Of a stretch of 64,000 nucleotides of DNA, positions 12,660-23,125 are shown piece by piece; positions within the stretch are counted from its first letter, which is position 1, and each line of letters opens with the position of its first letter. Location of the stretch: contig JAPTOF010000021.1 in assembly GCA_028554755.1 (NCBI GenBank), positions 5,257,501 to 5,321,500 on the forward strand, given 5' to 3'. The stretch comes from Cordia subcordata (taxonomy: Eukaryota > Streptophyta > Magnoliopsida > Boraginales > Cordiaceae). A model generated the notes under the pieces. That model saw only the letters and a program-made list of their open reading frames with translations, was not told where the DNA came from and searched no databases. The translations under genes were made by a program, and so were the position numbers.

Positions 12660-13544
12660 CATTTTGAAACATAGTTCAATCTCATTGATCATTAGTAAGT
12701 GTAAGGGGCAAATCTTAAGAAGGAGGGGGGATGAATTAAGATTGTACCAACTTTTTTATCAATAAAATTTCCAACTACAAACAAATATGATCAAAGAAGC
12801 AATTTCATAAATACTTAGTAACCAATAATAGAACATAATTATAGAGTAAGTAAAAGAGAGTAAGAGAACACCAGATTTTTAGGTGATTTGACCTTACTTA
12901 CGTCCATCGCCTAAGGATTCTCCCCTTAGGACTTCAACACCTCCATGAGTATGGTACTCCTTCAAATGGTGGTAGAGTATAAACCAATTTCTTTACACTT
13001 CTTTGAATTTAAGTTCCTCTTCAAAGAACCTAGTGCTTACCCACACTAAGGAACCATAATCTAGAGATAGAATTGCACCATTAATTAGGGATAATAAGGT
13101 AGTTAAACTAGGGATTCTAAAAGTAGCTAAATCTATCAAAATAACCCCAAAACAAAGAGTAGGATTTGATCCATAATCAAGTAGGTAATCACCTTAGCTC
13201 TCTTTTAATGTGTGACCCCTTCTTGCTTAGCTTAACCTATTTCCCATCACACACACACACACACACACACACTCTTACACTCTTAAGTTTCAGTTAGTTT
13301 TTAGTTTATTTTTATCATTCCAAGCTCCATTCAATCTGAACTTAAAAGAAACTTGATCGCTCATGTAGCTTTCCATAGGACACGCAATCCAATAGAGCCA
13401 CACTTAGATAGCCTCCTTGAGAAAGATGATCCCCATATTTACACCCTATATTACTAGGATTCGTGCGCTTACAGGGTGTTTTAACTTTGACACGATCAAT
13501 CCTTATGATTCGAATTGGATTTGTATTTTTGGAGAGGTGCATGG
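12660..13544. other. Retroelement-derived debris with CA microsatellite
   Basis: It contains a CA-dinucleotide run near 13248-13272. This is followed by a stretch (TTCCAAGCTCC, then ATTCGTGCGCTTACAGGG) that resembles in order the segment near 49790-50010, where TTCCAAGCTCC is followed by ATTCGACCCCACACTTG and GTGCTTGCAGG. Such words are common at the ends of plant LTRs. No intact element is seen. Confidence 0.35.
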
Positions 13545-13928
13545 ATGCACAAAGTAGGTTTCATGGCTTTGACTAAAGAGGAAAGGAATAATATTCTACA
13601 CCGTATCTCAAAGAAGACAACGTTTACTTTCGAGCATGAAGAAGACATGAATAGAAATGTGGAACTTCAAGGACTTGATGCCAAAGACATTAAAAATTTG
13701 ATGACAAATCAAAATGTAGAGAAAGAAGTTAAGGTTGATGAAGAAGCAAGGGAAGAGTACAATGGAGGACCCGGTCAACATTATGAGTTTTGGTCAAAAA
13801 ATCTCAATGATTGGTTCATGCGCCACATGATTCAAGGGTTTGACACTTTGGGTGCTCAAATGAAAGAGGGCTTTAACACATTGAATGCACAAGTTTGGCT
13901 TAAGCTCAAGATGAATGGATTGATTTAG
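13545..13928 (+). pseudogene. Transposon-derived ORF fragment
   Basis: An open frame of 127 codons from the ATG at 13545. It is acidic and charged, and ends in a repeated pattern (GFDTLGAQMKEGFNTLNAQV) like the coiled region seen in plant retroelement-encoded proteins. It has no upstream promoter-like context and lies among LTR-type debris. I do not recognise a domain. A fragment of a retroelement internal region is the best reading; a small host gene is unlikely. Confidence 0.35.
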
Positions 13929-14473
13929 CGTAGGATGTCTAGAGGATAAAGTTGCATTTAAGGGTCATTGATGATGAAGCCGGACCGAGCCACTGGTCTT
14001 CTCACCTCTTTCATATGCTTTCATTGCTTTCCAAAATCCCACTCCTCAGGATTTCAAAGCACTTTTTCATTTCACTTGCATTGCTAGCTTAGTTAGCTAT
14101 TATATATTCTAGTTCACTTAATGATTTTGGATTCACTATTAGTTTATATGCTTCTACACTTATATTTGCTTCTATGCTAATGTGTTAGGACTTATGTGCT
14201 TTGCATGCTTGTGTGGAGCCAAGTGATGAAACCTCTTAGTATTAATGGCTTAAAATGTTTTTCCCAACCTTTCCTAGGCGATATTTTGATAATGCCAAAG
14301 GGAAAGAAAGGGATATATTGCATTGTGTAGTATGTTATGTCCAATGTATTTGTTATATTGCCTTGATTGAATATACTATGGTTTGCTATGTTGCTTTGAT
14401 TGAGGGGGAGTTCTTGTCTTTCTGTCCTTAGACTCTAAATGACAATTATTTGTCATCATCAAAAAAAGGGAGA
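13929..14473. other. Retroelement internal debris
   Basis: No gene. Its end (TTGTCATCATCAAAAAAAGG then GAGAA) looks like the spacer and polypurine tract before the 3' LTR of plant SIRE/Tork-type copia elements. Confidence 0.35.
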
Positions 14474-16380
14474 ATGTTGAACTTATTTGCAATTTTTTTT
14501 ATTTTGATGATGAAATAAATGATTATTATTAAATAATTGTCCCTCCTTTAGTATCATGTTTATATAGCTTGTTTGAAAGATTATTAGCAAGCATGAAGTA
14601 GTATTGGAGCTTGGAATGGACTTCTTGAAGTCTTGAAGCTCAAAGACGGTTTTGAAGACTCTCATAGAATTCTTGTTAAACTGCTTTTTGAAAATAGTAT
14701 TTGTTATGAGCTCAAAATGCATTTGATTAGCATACGTTGCATGCTTATTCATTTGTTATGTTTGGTTGGTTGCATAATTGAAGCTCTCCTTGCTTTCCTA
14801 AAGAGATCATCTTTTCTACTTAATATGTTGCATGTTGTAATTGCTTGTTTTCCACAAAATAACTTCCTAAAATTTCATGTTCTTTGCTCTCTACAAATTT
14901 TCTCTAATAAATAAAGGTTTTTGACTTAACCATTTTTGTATTTTACAAAACCCTAGCTTTAAGGTATCTTAGATATGTATTTATGAAACTATATACATAT
15001 ATTTCCTACAGTAAAGTTAGAATAGTTGGGTTAGCTATGACATATAGGAGAATGAGTGTGTTTGACATTGCTTCATGCATTGGGAATATGATTACATGTG
15101 CTTGTGTGTATATGTATATGCATGTGTATCTCTTATACTCTCGTACTTTGCAGTAAAAGTATAACTATTATGATCATAGCTATGTTTTGACAAAAAAAAA
15201 GAAGATCATAGCTATGTAAAATAGGCTTTTGAGTATTAGATCAACTTACATTCCTTGGGAAAATGATTATTTATGCATGGGTGTTTACATATATGTATAT
15301 ATATGTCTTTTCAAAGCAAAATCTGAAGATATTTTAAGTTAAGCGTGAGTTTAGACTTTGCATTTAATGTTTTGCATGCTTGGATTGCTTTGTATATAAT
15401 GTGGTATGATGTATTTAACTAGTTGGTGTCCAATTTTTAGTTTTTTTAACGTGTATTTTTGCATGGTGAAGTGACAGAGTTGTTAAAGTAACTTTTTGAA
15501 GGCTAATAGCAACTTTTTGAAGGCTAATAGCAACTTTTTAACTTTTTTCTGCACTTACCGGTTGAGTAAGCTGGTCGATTGATATAGTCCAACCGATATG
15601 CATAGCGGCTAAGGTATGCTTAACAGGTATAGGTCAATCGATACAATTAATGTGTTTATTTCTTTTGTCGGCAGAGCATAACGGTCGACCAGTATGGTTA
15701 ACCGATATGCCCAGTATGCTTTTATTTAATATCAATTGGGGGCACTGGTCGACTGAACCAGTAGTTGCAAAACTTTGTTTTTTCAAATATAGCCATTGGG
15801 GACAATTTTTTGGTTTAATAAATACTTGTTCTCCTCCTCAACATATGCACAACTTGATCGAAGACTTCTTTGCAATCAAATAGCATTCAAAACTCTCTTA
15901 TTACAATCTTCCATCATTTATTGCTTACATTGATTGCATTTCATTTGTCTTCTTTGATCAAAAACACTTGAGCTCATAAGCTACTTATCTACTTAGAACA
16001 ATATCGGAAGGTTTTATATACCTTTTTATATTCTTGCTCCCAAGAAGTCTTGTAAACCATAAATTCCTTACTATTTTGTTAGGGCGTGCGTCACTCTTGG
16101 GTAGATTAGAGTCTGAGATCATTCTTGTTGAAAGTGAATGGATTGAAACCCTCAAGTGTTGGGAAAACACGTGTGGTCCTTGTTGTGAACAGGGTGTTGT
16201 AATCATTATTTTACGCTTCTACAATATACTAAGCAAAAAGCGGATTCACTAATAGAGTTCTTGAAACCCTAAGAGAGACCTTAGGTAATGGACTAGGCCC
16301 TCGAGAGTTCGAACCACTCTAAATCGCTGCGTTTGATCCTCTTACTCTCAAACTCTTTACTTTCAAGTGTTATTTTATTG
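14474..16380 (+). repeat. Probable LTR remnant of a copia-type element
   Basis: It begins TGTTGAACTT directly after a polypurine stretch, as a 3' LTR would. It contains repeated GGTCGAC/CGATTG words near 15570-15750 (for example GGTCGACCAGTATGG), of a kind frequent in plant copia LTRs. Several internal duplications are present. No second LTR was found, so the length and right border are guesses. Confidence 0.35.
15490..15539. repeat. 21-bp tandem repeat
   Basis: AACTTTTTGAAGGCTAATAG plus C occurs twice in a row with no mismatch, followed by a third partial unit. Confidence 0.85.
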
Positions 16381-16393
16381 ATCATTTTGATAT

Positions 16394-17278
16394 AGGGGTG
16401 TTCACTAATTGAAGATCTCCAATATTTTCTCCAAACTTTTGGAGTTTGGGGAAATTGGATATAGAGAATGGTTAATTGGAGAAAAAATATTGGATATGGG
16501 GAATTTCTTGAGAAAAGAAGTTGGAGATTGGATAAAATTCTAAATTTTGGATATTATCCAATTTATCCAAAATTCAGTAGATCAATTTTTTAAAAGGCCA
16601 AATGTACACACTACACACACTTTACTCATAAAAAACACTACACACATTACACACATTTCACACACTACACATTATACACATTATACGCACGACACACATT
16701 TAACACGCTACACATATTACGCACGCTACACAAACTGCGCCGGGTCCTCGGTGACAGGGCCTGGGTCTTAGGGGCCTGCACACCGGGCTCAGGCCGAGTC
16801 TCGAGCCGGGTCTCATGGTGTAAGGGTCGGAGGCCAGGGGCCAAGAGCAAGGTCCCAGGCGCCGGGGGCCAGGATCGGAGGGCCCAGGCTGCGTCCTTGG
16901 TCCCAAGGGCCTGCTGCACCACCCTTGGTATCCCAGGGCGCTAGAGGCTTAAGCACAAGGCGGGGCGCCAGGGGCTAGGAACAGAGGCACCGGAGCTCCA
17001 ATGTGACAACTGAATCATGGAAATTTTTTTTCCAGAGAAAATATAAACAATTTTTTTTGCTAGTGTGTGTATTTTTAATGTGTGTTTATCTTTAATGTAT
17101 TTTCTTAAACTGGAGATCTCCATTCCCCAAGGAGTTTTGTCCAATTTTTCCATTATCCAAATTGTATTCCCCATTGGGGAATTGTGCAAAAATTGATGAA
17201 AATTTTTTTTCTCCAAAATTATTTTGGGAAAATAATATTACTCCATTTTGGACTAGATAATCTCCAATGAACACCCTT
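16394..17278. mobile_element. Mutator-like non-autonomous element with GC-rich core
   Basis: Ends AGGGGTGTTCA and TGAACACCCTT form near-perfect 11-bp inverted termini. Weaker inverted matches of GGAGA/TCTCC and GGAGAAAAAA type lie just inside. The flanks ATTTTGATAT (16384-16393) and ACTTTGATAT (17279-17288) are a 10-bp target duplication with one mismatch, the size made by Mutator-type transposases. The 885-bp interior has no transposase. It contains an ACAC-rich block (about 16608-16735) and a strikingly GC-rich block (about 16735-17000). Confidence 0.7.
16735..17000. other. GC-rich block inside the Mutator-like element
   Basis: About 265 bp dominated by G and C in an otherwise strongly AT-rich region. 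It is built from variants of GGCCAGGGGCC, GGTCCCAGGC and GGGCCTG. Both strands have open frames, but the products are low-complexity Pro/Gly/Arg strings with no domain, so I do not call a gene. It could be captured sequence or an expanded simple repeat. Confidence 0.6.
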
Positions 17279-17288
17279 ACTTTGATAT

Positions 17289-17570
17289 ACTTGTATATTG
17301 CTATCATTAGCTATTTGTATTGCTTGAAAGAGAATTTTAATTGTCTATTTTGTACCATTAATCTAATTCACCACCCTCTTCCTCTCTTGGATTCATTGTT
17401 TACAAGAATTTTGTGTGATGCAATTTCTCACAGTGACAGCGATGGTAATGGTAGTGAGAGGTGCTGGTGGAGATTCTATAGTAGAAAAAAGAACTGGCAA
17501 CAGAAACCGACCCAAAGTTTTCACAATATGTTTAGTATTATATATGTATATATATAGTATTATAAAGAAG
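17289..17570. other. Intergenic DNA
   Basis: No gene supported. Overlapping short frames occur on both strands without recognisable content. Confidence 0.4.
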
Positions 17571-17990
17571 ATGATGAAAAGCATCAAAATATGCAAATAC
17601 ATGTGTGTGCTGGTTGAGATTTGTGAACATATAATTCACAAGTGGTGAACATACAATTCATATGAATATATTAAACGAGTTGTGAACATATTGTGACAAT
17701 TTTGTAAACAGATATTGTAAAATTTGTAAACATATAATATGGAATTTGTGAATATGTAATATATAATCTATGGACATACAGAATGAGCCTCGTGAATATA
17801 AATTGTAAAGCTTATGAAAACATAATATGAGACTGGTGAATAATAATAGTTTATGAATATGGAACATAAACGTTGTGAACATATGATTTTTTTTTTTTAA
17901 AGGTGCAAGAAAATCATGCACTTAGGGTGCACCAACTTGGGAGGTGCACAATGCATTAGGTGTAATCCGTGTGATTTATTGAAGAAATTA
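17570..17990. repeat. Degenerate TTGTGAACATATAAT minisatellite, copy 1
   Basis: Many imperfect units of the type TTGTGAACATATAATATG follow one another (from about 17620 to 17890). They end in a block containing AGGGTGCACC and a second GGTGCACAATG. The same organisation recurs at 41410-41710, which suggests a transposable or recombining unit. Confidence 0.6.
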
Positions 17991-17999
17991 ATACCTTTA

Positions 18000-18459
18000 C
18001 ACATAGATTTTTATGATTTATGATAGGACAAAATAAAAAATATTTTATTCAATTTTAATTTTTTGTTAAGTTGTAATAATAATAATATAAAATATTAAAA
18101 TTAGTAAAGTAAAATAAAAAGTATTTGATATTAGACTAAGAAATAATTTAGATGAATATAATGGATTGATTCAATTTTTTTAGAAAAAAGGTCATGAGAT
18201 AATGATAAATATCAATAAAAGAGACAATGGTCAGTTTTCACATTCTAGGTGAGGATGAAATACAAATATATAATTTAAAATATTATTTTTAGGAAGTTTT
18301 CAATACTAATTATGTTTTTATAAAAGATTTTTAGTAATTCAATAAAACGTTTAAATTGTTTATGAAAGATCTTCAGTAGTTGAATAAAACCTTTAAATTG
18401 AGAAAGTAAAATTAGAAAATAATCTAATATAAGAAAAGAAAAGTAATGAAAGACTTCTA
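18000..18459. other. AT-rich intergenic DNA
   Basis: No gene is visible. A short internal duplication of TTTTTAGTAATTCAATAAAAC / TCTTCAGTAGTTGAATAAAAC type lies near 18328-18394. Confidence 0.45.
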
Positions 18460-18669
18460 AGGGTCTGTTTGGATTAATTTTTTTCAAGAAAAAGCATTTT
18501 CATGAAAAAGTTATATTAAATTTGCAATAACTATTTGATTTGGCTTTCAAAAAAATAAAACTCTGAAAAAAGTTCAAATACAATTTTTTTTAAAAGCTAA
18601 AATTTTCAACTTTTCAAGAAAAAATTGTTAAAAAAATACTTTCAAAAAATGTCAATCTAAACGAGCCCT
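18460..18669. mobile_element. hAT-type MITE upstream of the second GT47 gene
   Basis: It runs from GGGTCTGTTTGGATTAA to GTCAATCTAAACGAGCCC. The ends are imperfect inverted repeats and the interior contains AAAAAGCATTTTCATG and TTCAAAAAATG-type words. It is 210 bp long, of the same family as the copy 240 bp downstream. Confidence 0.7.
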
Positions 18670-18910
18670 AAAGGTCATTTTTAGATGGAAAATGTTATTA
18701 TTATTAATTGATATTTGAATAAATTTGAGAGGATTTGATATATTGGGAGTGTTGGCGGAGGTCACAGAAAATATTTTTTAAGAATGTCAGTCTATATTTT
18801 TAACTGATTTTTTTACTTTTACCAGCAAAACATAAAATGTTTTCTGCAAAACAACCGGAACCTGGTTCTTTTAGAATTTGCCCTTTCCCTCCCAACACGA
18901 ATCAGTGTAA

Positions 18911-19120
18911 GGGCCTGTTTGGATTGTTTTTTTTTGAGAAAAAATATTTTTTAAAAAAAAATTATATTAAATTTATAATAATTATTTGATTTGATTTAAA
19001 AAAAATTAAAATTTTAAAAAAAAAAACTCAAATATAACTTTTTTAAAAAATTAAAATTTTTAACTTTAAAAAAAATTATTTTTAAAAAACTGTTAAAAAA
19101 AACCAATTCAAACGAACCGT
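18911..19120. mobile_element. hAT-type MITE in the second GT47 gene promoter
   Basis: It runs from GGGCCTGTTTGGATTG to AACCAATTCAAACGAACCG. The inverted match can be extended outward through GTGTAA / TTACGG-type flanks. It ends about 205 bp before the start codon at 19326, so it lies in the promoter or leader. Confidence 0.7.
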
Positions 19121-19325
19121 AACACTGGTCCGGTGGTCCCTCGACAAAGGCCAAACATCCCCGACCAAGATCAAAGACAGCATTCAACAGTTAAAGCGAC
19201 CCCCAACAAACCCATTCAAGAAAATACATCCCAACACCCCCAAAACGCACGCACAAGCACACACACAGAGAAGCCATTAGAGTGTTAACTCACCACCATT
19301 TTGGTACAGAGAGTTACAACCTGAA

Positions 19326-22209
19326 ATGGCAGGCTCAATTTTTTTCTTGCTCTACTGCAGACTCTCACGCCGTGGTAACATACACTCACTCAATGCATTT
19401 CTCTTCATACCCACAACTTTAGCTCTCATCACTTGTCTACTCATTCTCTTCTACATAGTATCCACCTCTAAGCTTTTCTTGAACTTCCCTCCTCATTATC
19501 ACCAACTGCATATTCATCTCAAACACTCTGCTGGGTCCTCTTCTTTTTCTCCACCCATTGGCTCAACACTTTACCAAGCCACTAACATTTCGGGTTTTAC
19601 GTCTCCAAAGCCATTGCAGACCCCAAAAGAAGTGCATTTTGCAATGATTGGTGGTGGTTTTGGGAAAAATAAGAGCAAAAAGCCTTTAAAAGCTCGGGTG
19701 GGATTGAAAGGTATGTAAAACTGGAATCTTGGTTTCCTGTTCTGCTAATTATTTAAAATTAGCTATGCACAAAGGACAACTCGGTGTATGGAACTCTGGT
19801 TTGTGCATTGGTTTGAAGGGTCTCGACTGACTTTAGGTGTTTATAAGCAGTCTTAACTTGTATTTCTCTTTTTTTATAAAAAATAAAAATAAAAATAAAA
19901 ATAAAAACCCTGAGGGACCGATAGGTAATTAAGGTGGTTAGTCCAGGTAACAGATACAGTCCGTATCCAATTAGCTCCCCTTACCCGAGAGGAACTAACT
20001 GTCTAGAGGGGCTATAGTACGCCTGTTACTTTGCCCCTCAACGGAAAGTCAAGCTACCAGTAGGAAGCTTATAGAACTCATAAAAACAAGGGGGGAAAAA
20101 TAATAATAATAAGAAAAAGCTCCTATTCTGTTTTTAGGATTTGAACCCCTGATTTGAATTAAATTTGATATAAAAAATTATTACAAAATCCACACTTGCT
20201 ATTGCTGAAATTTTAGTTTTGGCTTCTTTATTGCCCGTGAGAAATAGGTGTTAACTTGAGAATTGAGATCTTGAACTAGAATGTATGATGGAGACTACGT
20301 GGAAGAAAATAGTTATCAGTTGGTTGAAAATTCAGCAGGGCTGTGTGGCTCCATTTCTTGAGTTTTGTAAGCCTTATTCTACTCCTGAAAATTGTGGTTG
20401 TTTATGGTCAGGACGCAATATGAATAAGAACAACTATGAGGTGTTCCATGATCAAGATATCTTCATGGAAAGCTACAAGGAAATGAGTGGGAGCCTGAAG
20501 ATTTATATATATCCTCACAGGAAAGATGATCCTTTTGCCAATGCACTATTACCGGTGGATTTCGAACCTGGAGGTAACTATGCTAGTGAAAGTTACTTCA
20601 AGAAGGTTCTGGCAAAGAGCCATTTTGTAACAAGGGATCCCCTTGAAGCAGATCTTTTCTTTATGCCCTTTTCAATTGCAAGGCTGAGGCATGATCCTAG
20701 AGTGGGAATCAGTGGTATCCAAGAGTTCATCAGGAGTTACATATCCAATATTAGCCATGAGTACCCTTTTTGGAATCGTTCTGGTGGAGCTGACCACTTC
20801 TATGTTGCTTGCCACTCAATTGGCCGCATTGCTATTGAGAAAGCAACTGATGTGAAACTCAATGCCATCCAAGTTGTATGCTCTTCAAGCTACTATGTAT
20901 CAGCATATGTTCCTCATAAAGATGCATCCCTACCACAAATTTGGCCAAGGCAAGGTGATCCACCAAACTTAATAGCGTACAACAGGTAAAAGCTGATGCG
21001 ACCAAGTTTCTTTTACTGATCATAAGGGCCAGCTGCTGAAAAATTTCCCCTTGGAATCATTTACATGAGACTTTATTCTTTTCTGACTTGACTTCTCTGG
21101 TGCTCCTTTTTTCACCAACTGGATATGTCATCCGCAATGAATAATTTCATGGCTACTTCCCTTGCGGTTAAAGTTAAATCACGCATATGAAATTTGTTGA
21201 AACTGTATATACGCAACCGAATATAAATCTCAAAGTTGTCTATGGAATACCTCTACATACGTTATTGCAGGCACAAAGTATATGTGTTGTTCTTGAAACA
21301 CATATCCACTTAATTAGCTCACTGCAAAATAGATCAGGATGGGGTGGTAATTGAGTTGACTTCATAAGTCTCTTTTTGTTTTAAACATTGTTAATCGGTT
21401 GGTTTGGCCTTGGAAATTCTCTTTGTCTACTAGGAAAGCTAGAATATCGAGCCATCCTCTGTTCTCGATGAATGCATTAGTGTGTCCCTTCTTTTGTACT
21501 CATGAATGCACTAGTGTGTGTGGTATCTCTCGGTAATTAAGAATCATGTTATGATGCTGCACACATTCAATTAAGAGCATCTGACTAATACAGAAAGCAT
21601 TGTTTCTTTCACTATTATAGTGCACTATTCTGGCAAATTTGGAGGATCATTGGAAAATATTACTGCTATATTCATGACTTGAACTCATCTAACATCAAGT
21701 GGAATAATCTCAGGAAGAAACTAGCCTTTTTTGCTGGATCAATCAATTCACCTGTACGTGAAAAGCTTCTCCAGGCTTGGGGAAATGATTCTGAAATTTC
21801 TGTCTACTCTGGTCACCTCGAAACGCCTTATGCTCAGGAATTACTGGATAGCAAATTTTGCCTTCATGTCAAAGGCTTTGAAGTGAACACAGCTCGAATT
21901 GGTGATGCATTATACTATGGATGTGTTCCTGTTGTCATAGCAAACCATTATGATCTTCCTTATGTGGATATTTTGAATTGGAAGAGCTTTTCAATTGTTG
22001 TTGCCACATTAGATATCCCTTTATTGAAGAAAATCCTTCAAGGTACAAGCCTTGATGAGTACCAAATCTTGCAAAGCAATGTGTTGACTGTGAGAAAACA
22101 TTTCCAGTGGCATCTCACTCCTGTTGATCATGATGCCTTTTACATGGTTATGTATGAATTATGGCTCCGGCGAAGTTCTTTGAAAGTAGCCCTTGGCATC
22201 TATGTATGA
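19326..22209 (+). CDS. GT47 exostosin-family glycosyltransferase, tandem copy 2
   Basis: Exons 19326-19710, 20412-20985 and 21714-22209 encode 484 residues. Intron phases (1 and 2) and the 574-bp middle exon match the copy at 6284. Residues 1-22 are cytosolic and basic, about 24-45 form the membrane anchor, and the stem runs to about 128. The catalytic domain has GGADHFYVACH at 253-263 and KGFEVNTARIGD at 373-384, followed by YYGCVPVV. It is a Golgi type II glycosyltransferase by family; substrate unknown. Over exon 2 it shares roughly 70 percent of residues with copy 1 by eye, while the cytosolic tail and stem are much less alike. No stop or frameshift is seen. The middle exon could be read open further upstream into intron 1, but the conserved acceptor GGTCAG and the match to copy 1 fix the border. 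Confidence 0.92.
19711..20411 (+). other. Intron 1 of the second GT47 gene
   Basis: A 701-bp phase-1 intron, donor GGTATGTA and acceptor GGTCAG. It contains an A4-5T ladder near 19885-19907, then a less AT-rich insert at about 19908-20090 of unknown origin that ends before an ATAATAATAATA run. Confidence 0.8.
20986..21713 (+). other. Intron 2 of the second GT47 gene
   Basis: A 728-bp phase-2 intron, donor GGTAAAAG and acceptor TCTCAG. No repeat or coding content was recognised. It is less than half the length of the matching intron in copy 1, which carries a MITE. Confidence 0.85.
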
Positions 22210-23125
22210 TTTATATAGATGATAGACGAATACTATTTATGTAATTTCGCATAGCACGTAGATTTCTCGAGGTTGAAGCATACCAAACAGGGTTGAAAAT
22301 TGGAAGCCGTAGCTTAACATATTCCAATAATGTAGGATGGCCTAAGTTTTTGAACATATATTTTTTAGGCTTCCGCAGAGAGAATGCGCTCTAGCTATTG
22401 AAACAGAGAAATCTCCCATGCTCTATTTTACTTGAAAGTAGTATTAAGATGATCTAGATTAACTAATTAATTGTTGAGGCTGCTGACTTCTATCTCCAAT
22501 GTTTCTAACATGGCTATAAGGTTCAGATTGTTAGATGCTCTTACTAATTCCTTGTTGGAAATGCAGGTTTCGTTGTCATAGAGAAAGGGGTAGGAGAGGG
22601 AGGAGCCAGAGTGAAATATGGTATATTATGTAAGTCAAGATGCTCCCCTAACATTACGAACAAGATTTAATAGTTGTAAACCATATGAGATGATTTCCAT
22701 ATAGTGGATCATATATTCATATTGTTGGATTTTGCCCAACATAATAACGTTACCAACAAATCCATTCCCTATATTACATGCCTGCATGATATGTGCACAC
22801 ACACGCCTGCGAGTGTAGCAGGGCACCAACCAGATAGCCTTTCTAAAGCAGTATAGTCTCTCTTTTGACATCAAGCCATTAAAATAACATAAAATCCAGA
22901 TTTAGTGTTGCATAGGTTAAAGAAAACCATACAAACTTTCTATATCACAAAGAATGAAATCACACAATTGGATTTCAAGTTCACATTCAAGGTCGAAGTG
23001 CCATCCTGAACTTTATTTCCAGATGCATTAGAGAGTAATTAAAGATAATTGACAATAAGACAGAAATATACTTAATGTTGGCATCGCTGTCATATATTTA
23101 TACACTAGATAGTATGATGGAAAAG
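22210..23125. other. Convergent intergenic region
   Basis: It holds the 3' ends of the second GT47 gene (plus) and the syntaxin gene (minus), 916 bp between stop codons. No further gene is supported. Confidence 0.6.

Noticed and set aside
16665..16922. Overlapping Pro/Gly/Arg-rich frames on the minus strand
   Set aside because: They are a consequence of the GC-rich low-complexity core of the Mutator-like element; no start context, no domain.
17092..17307. Small minus-strand gene at the right end of the Mutator-like element
   Set aside because: The frame crosses the element's terminal inverted repeat and its target duplication, so it is not a conserved gene.
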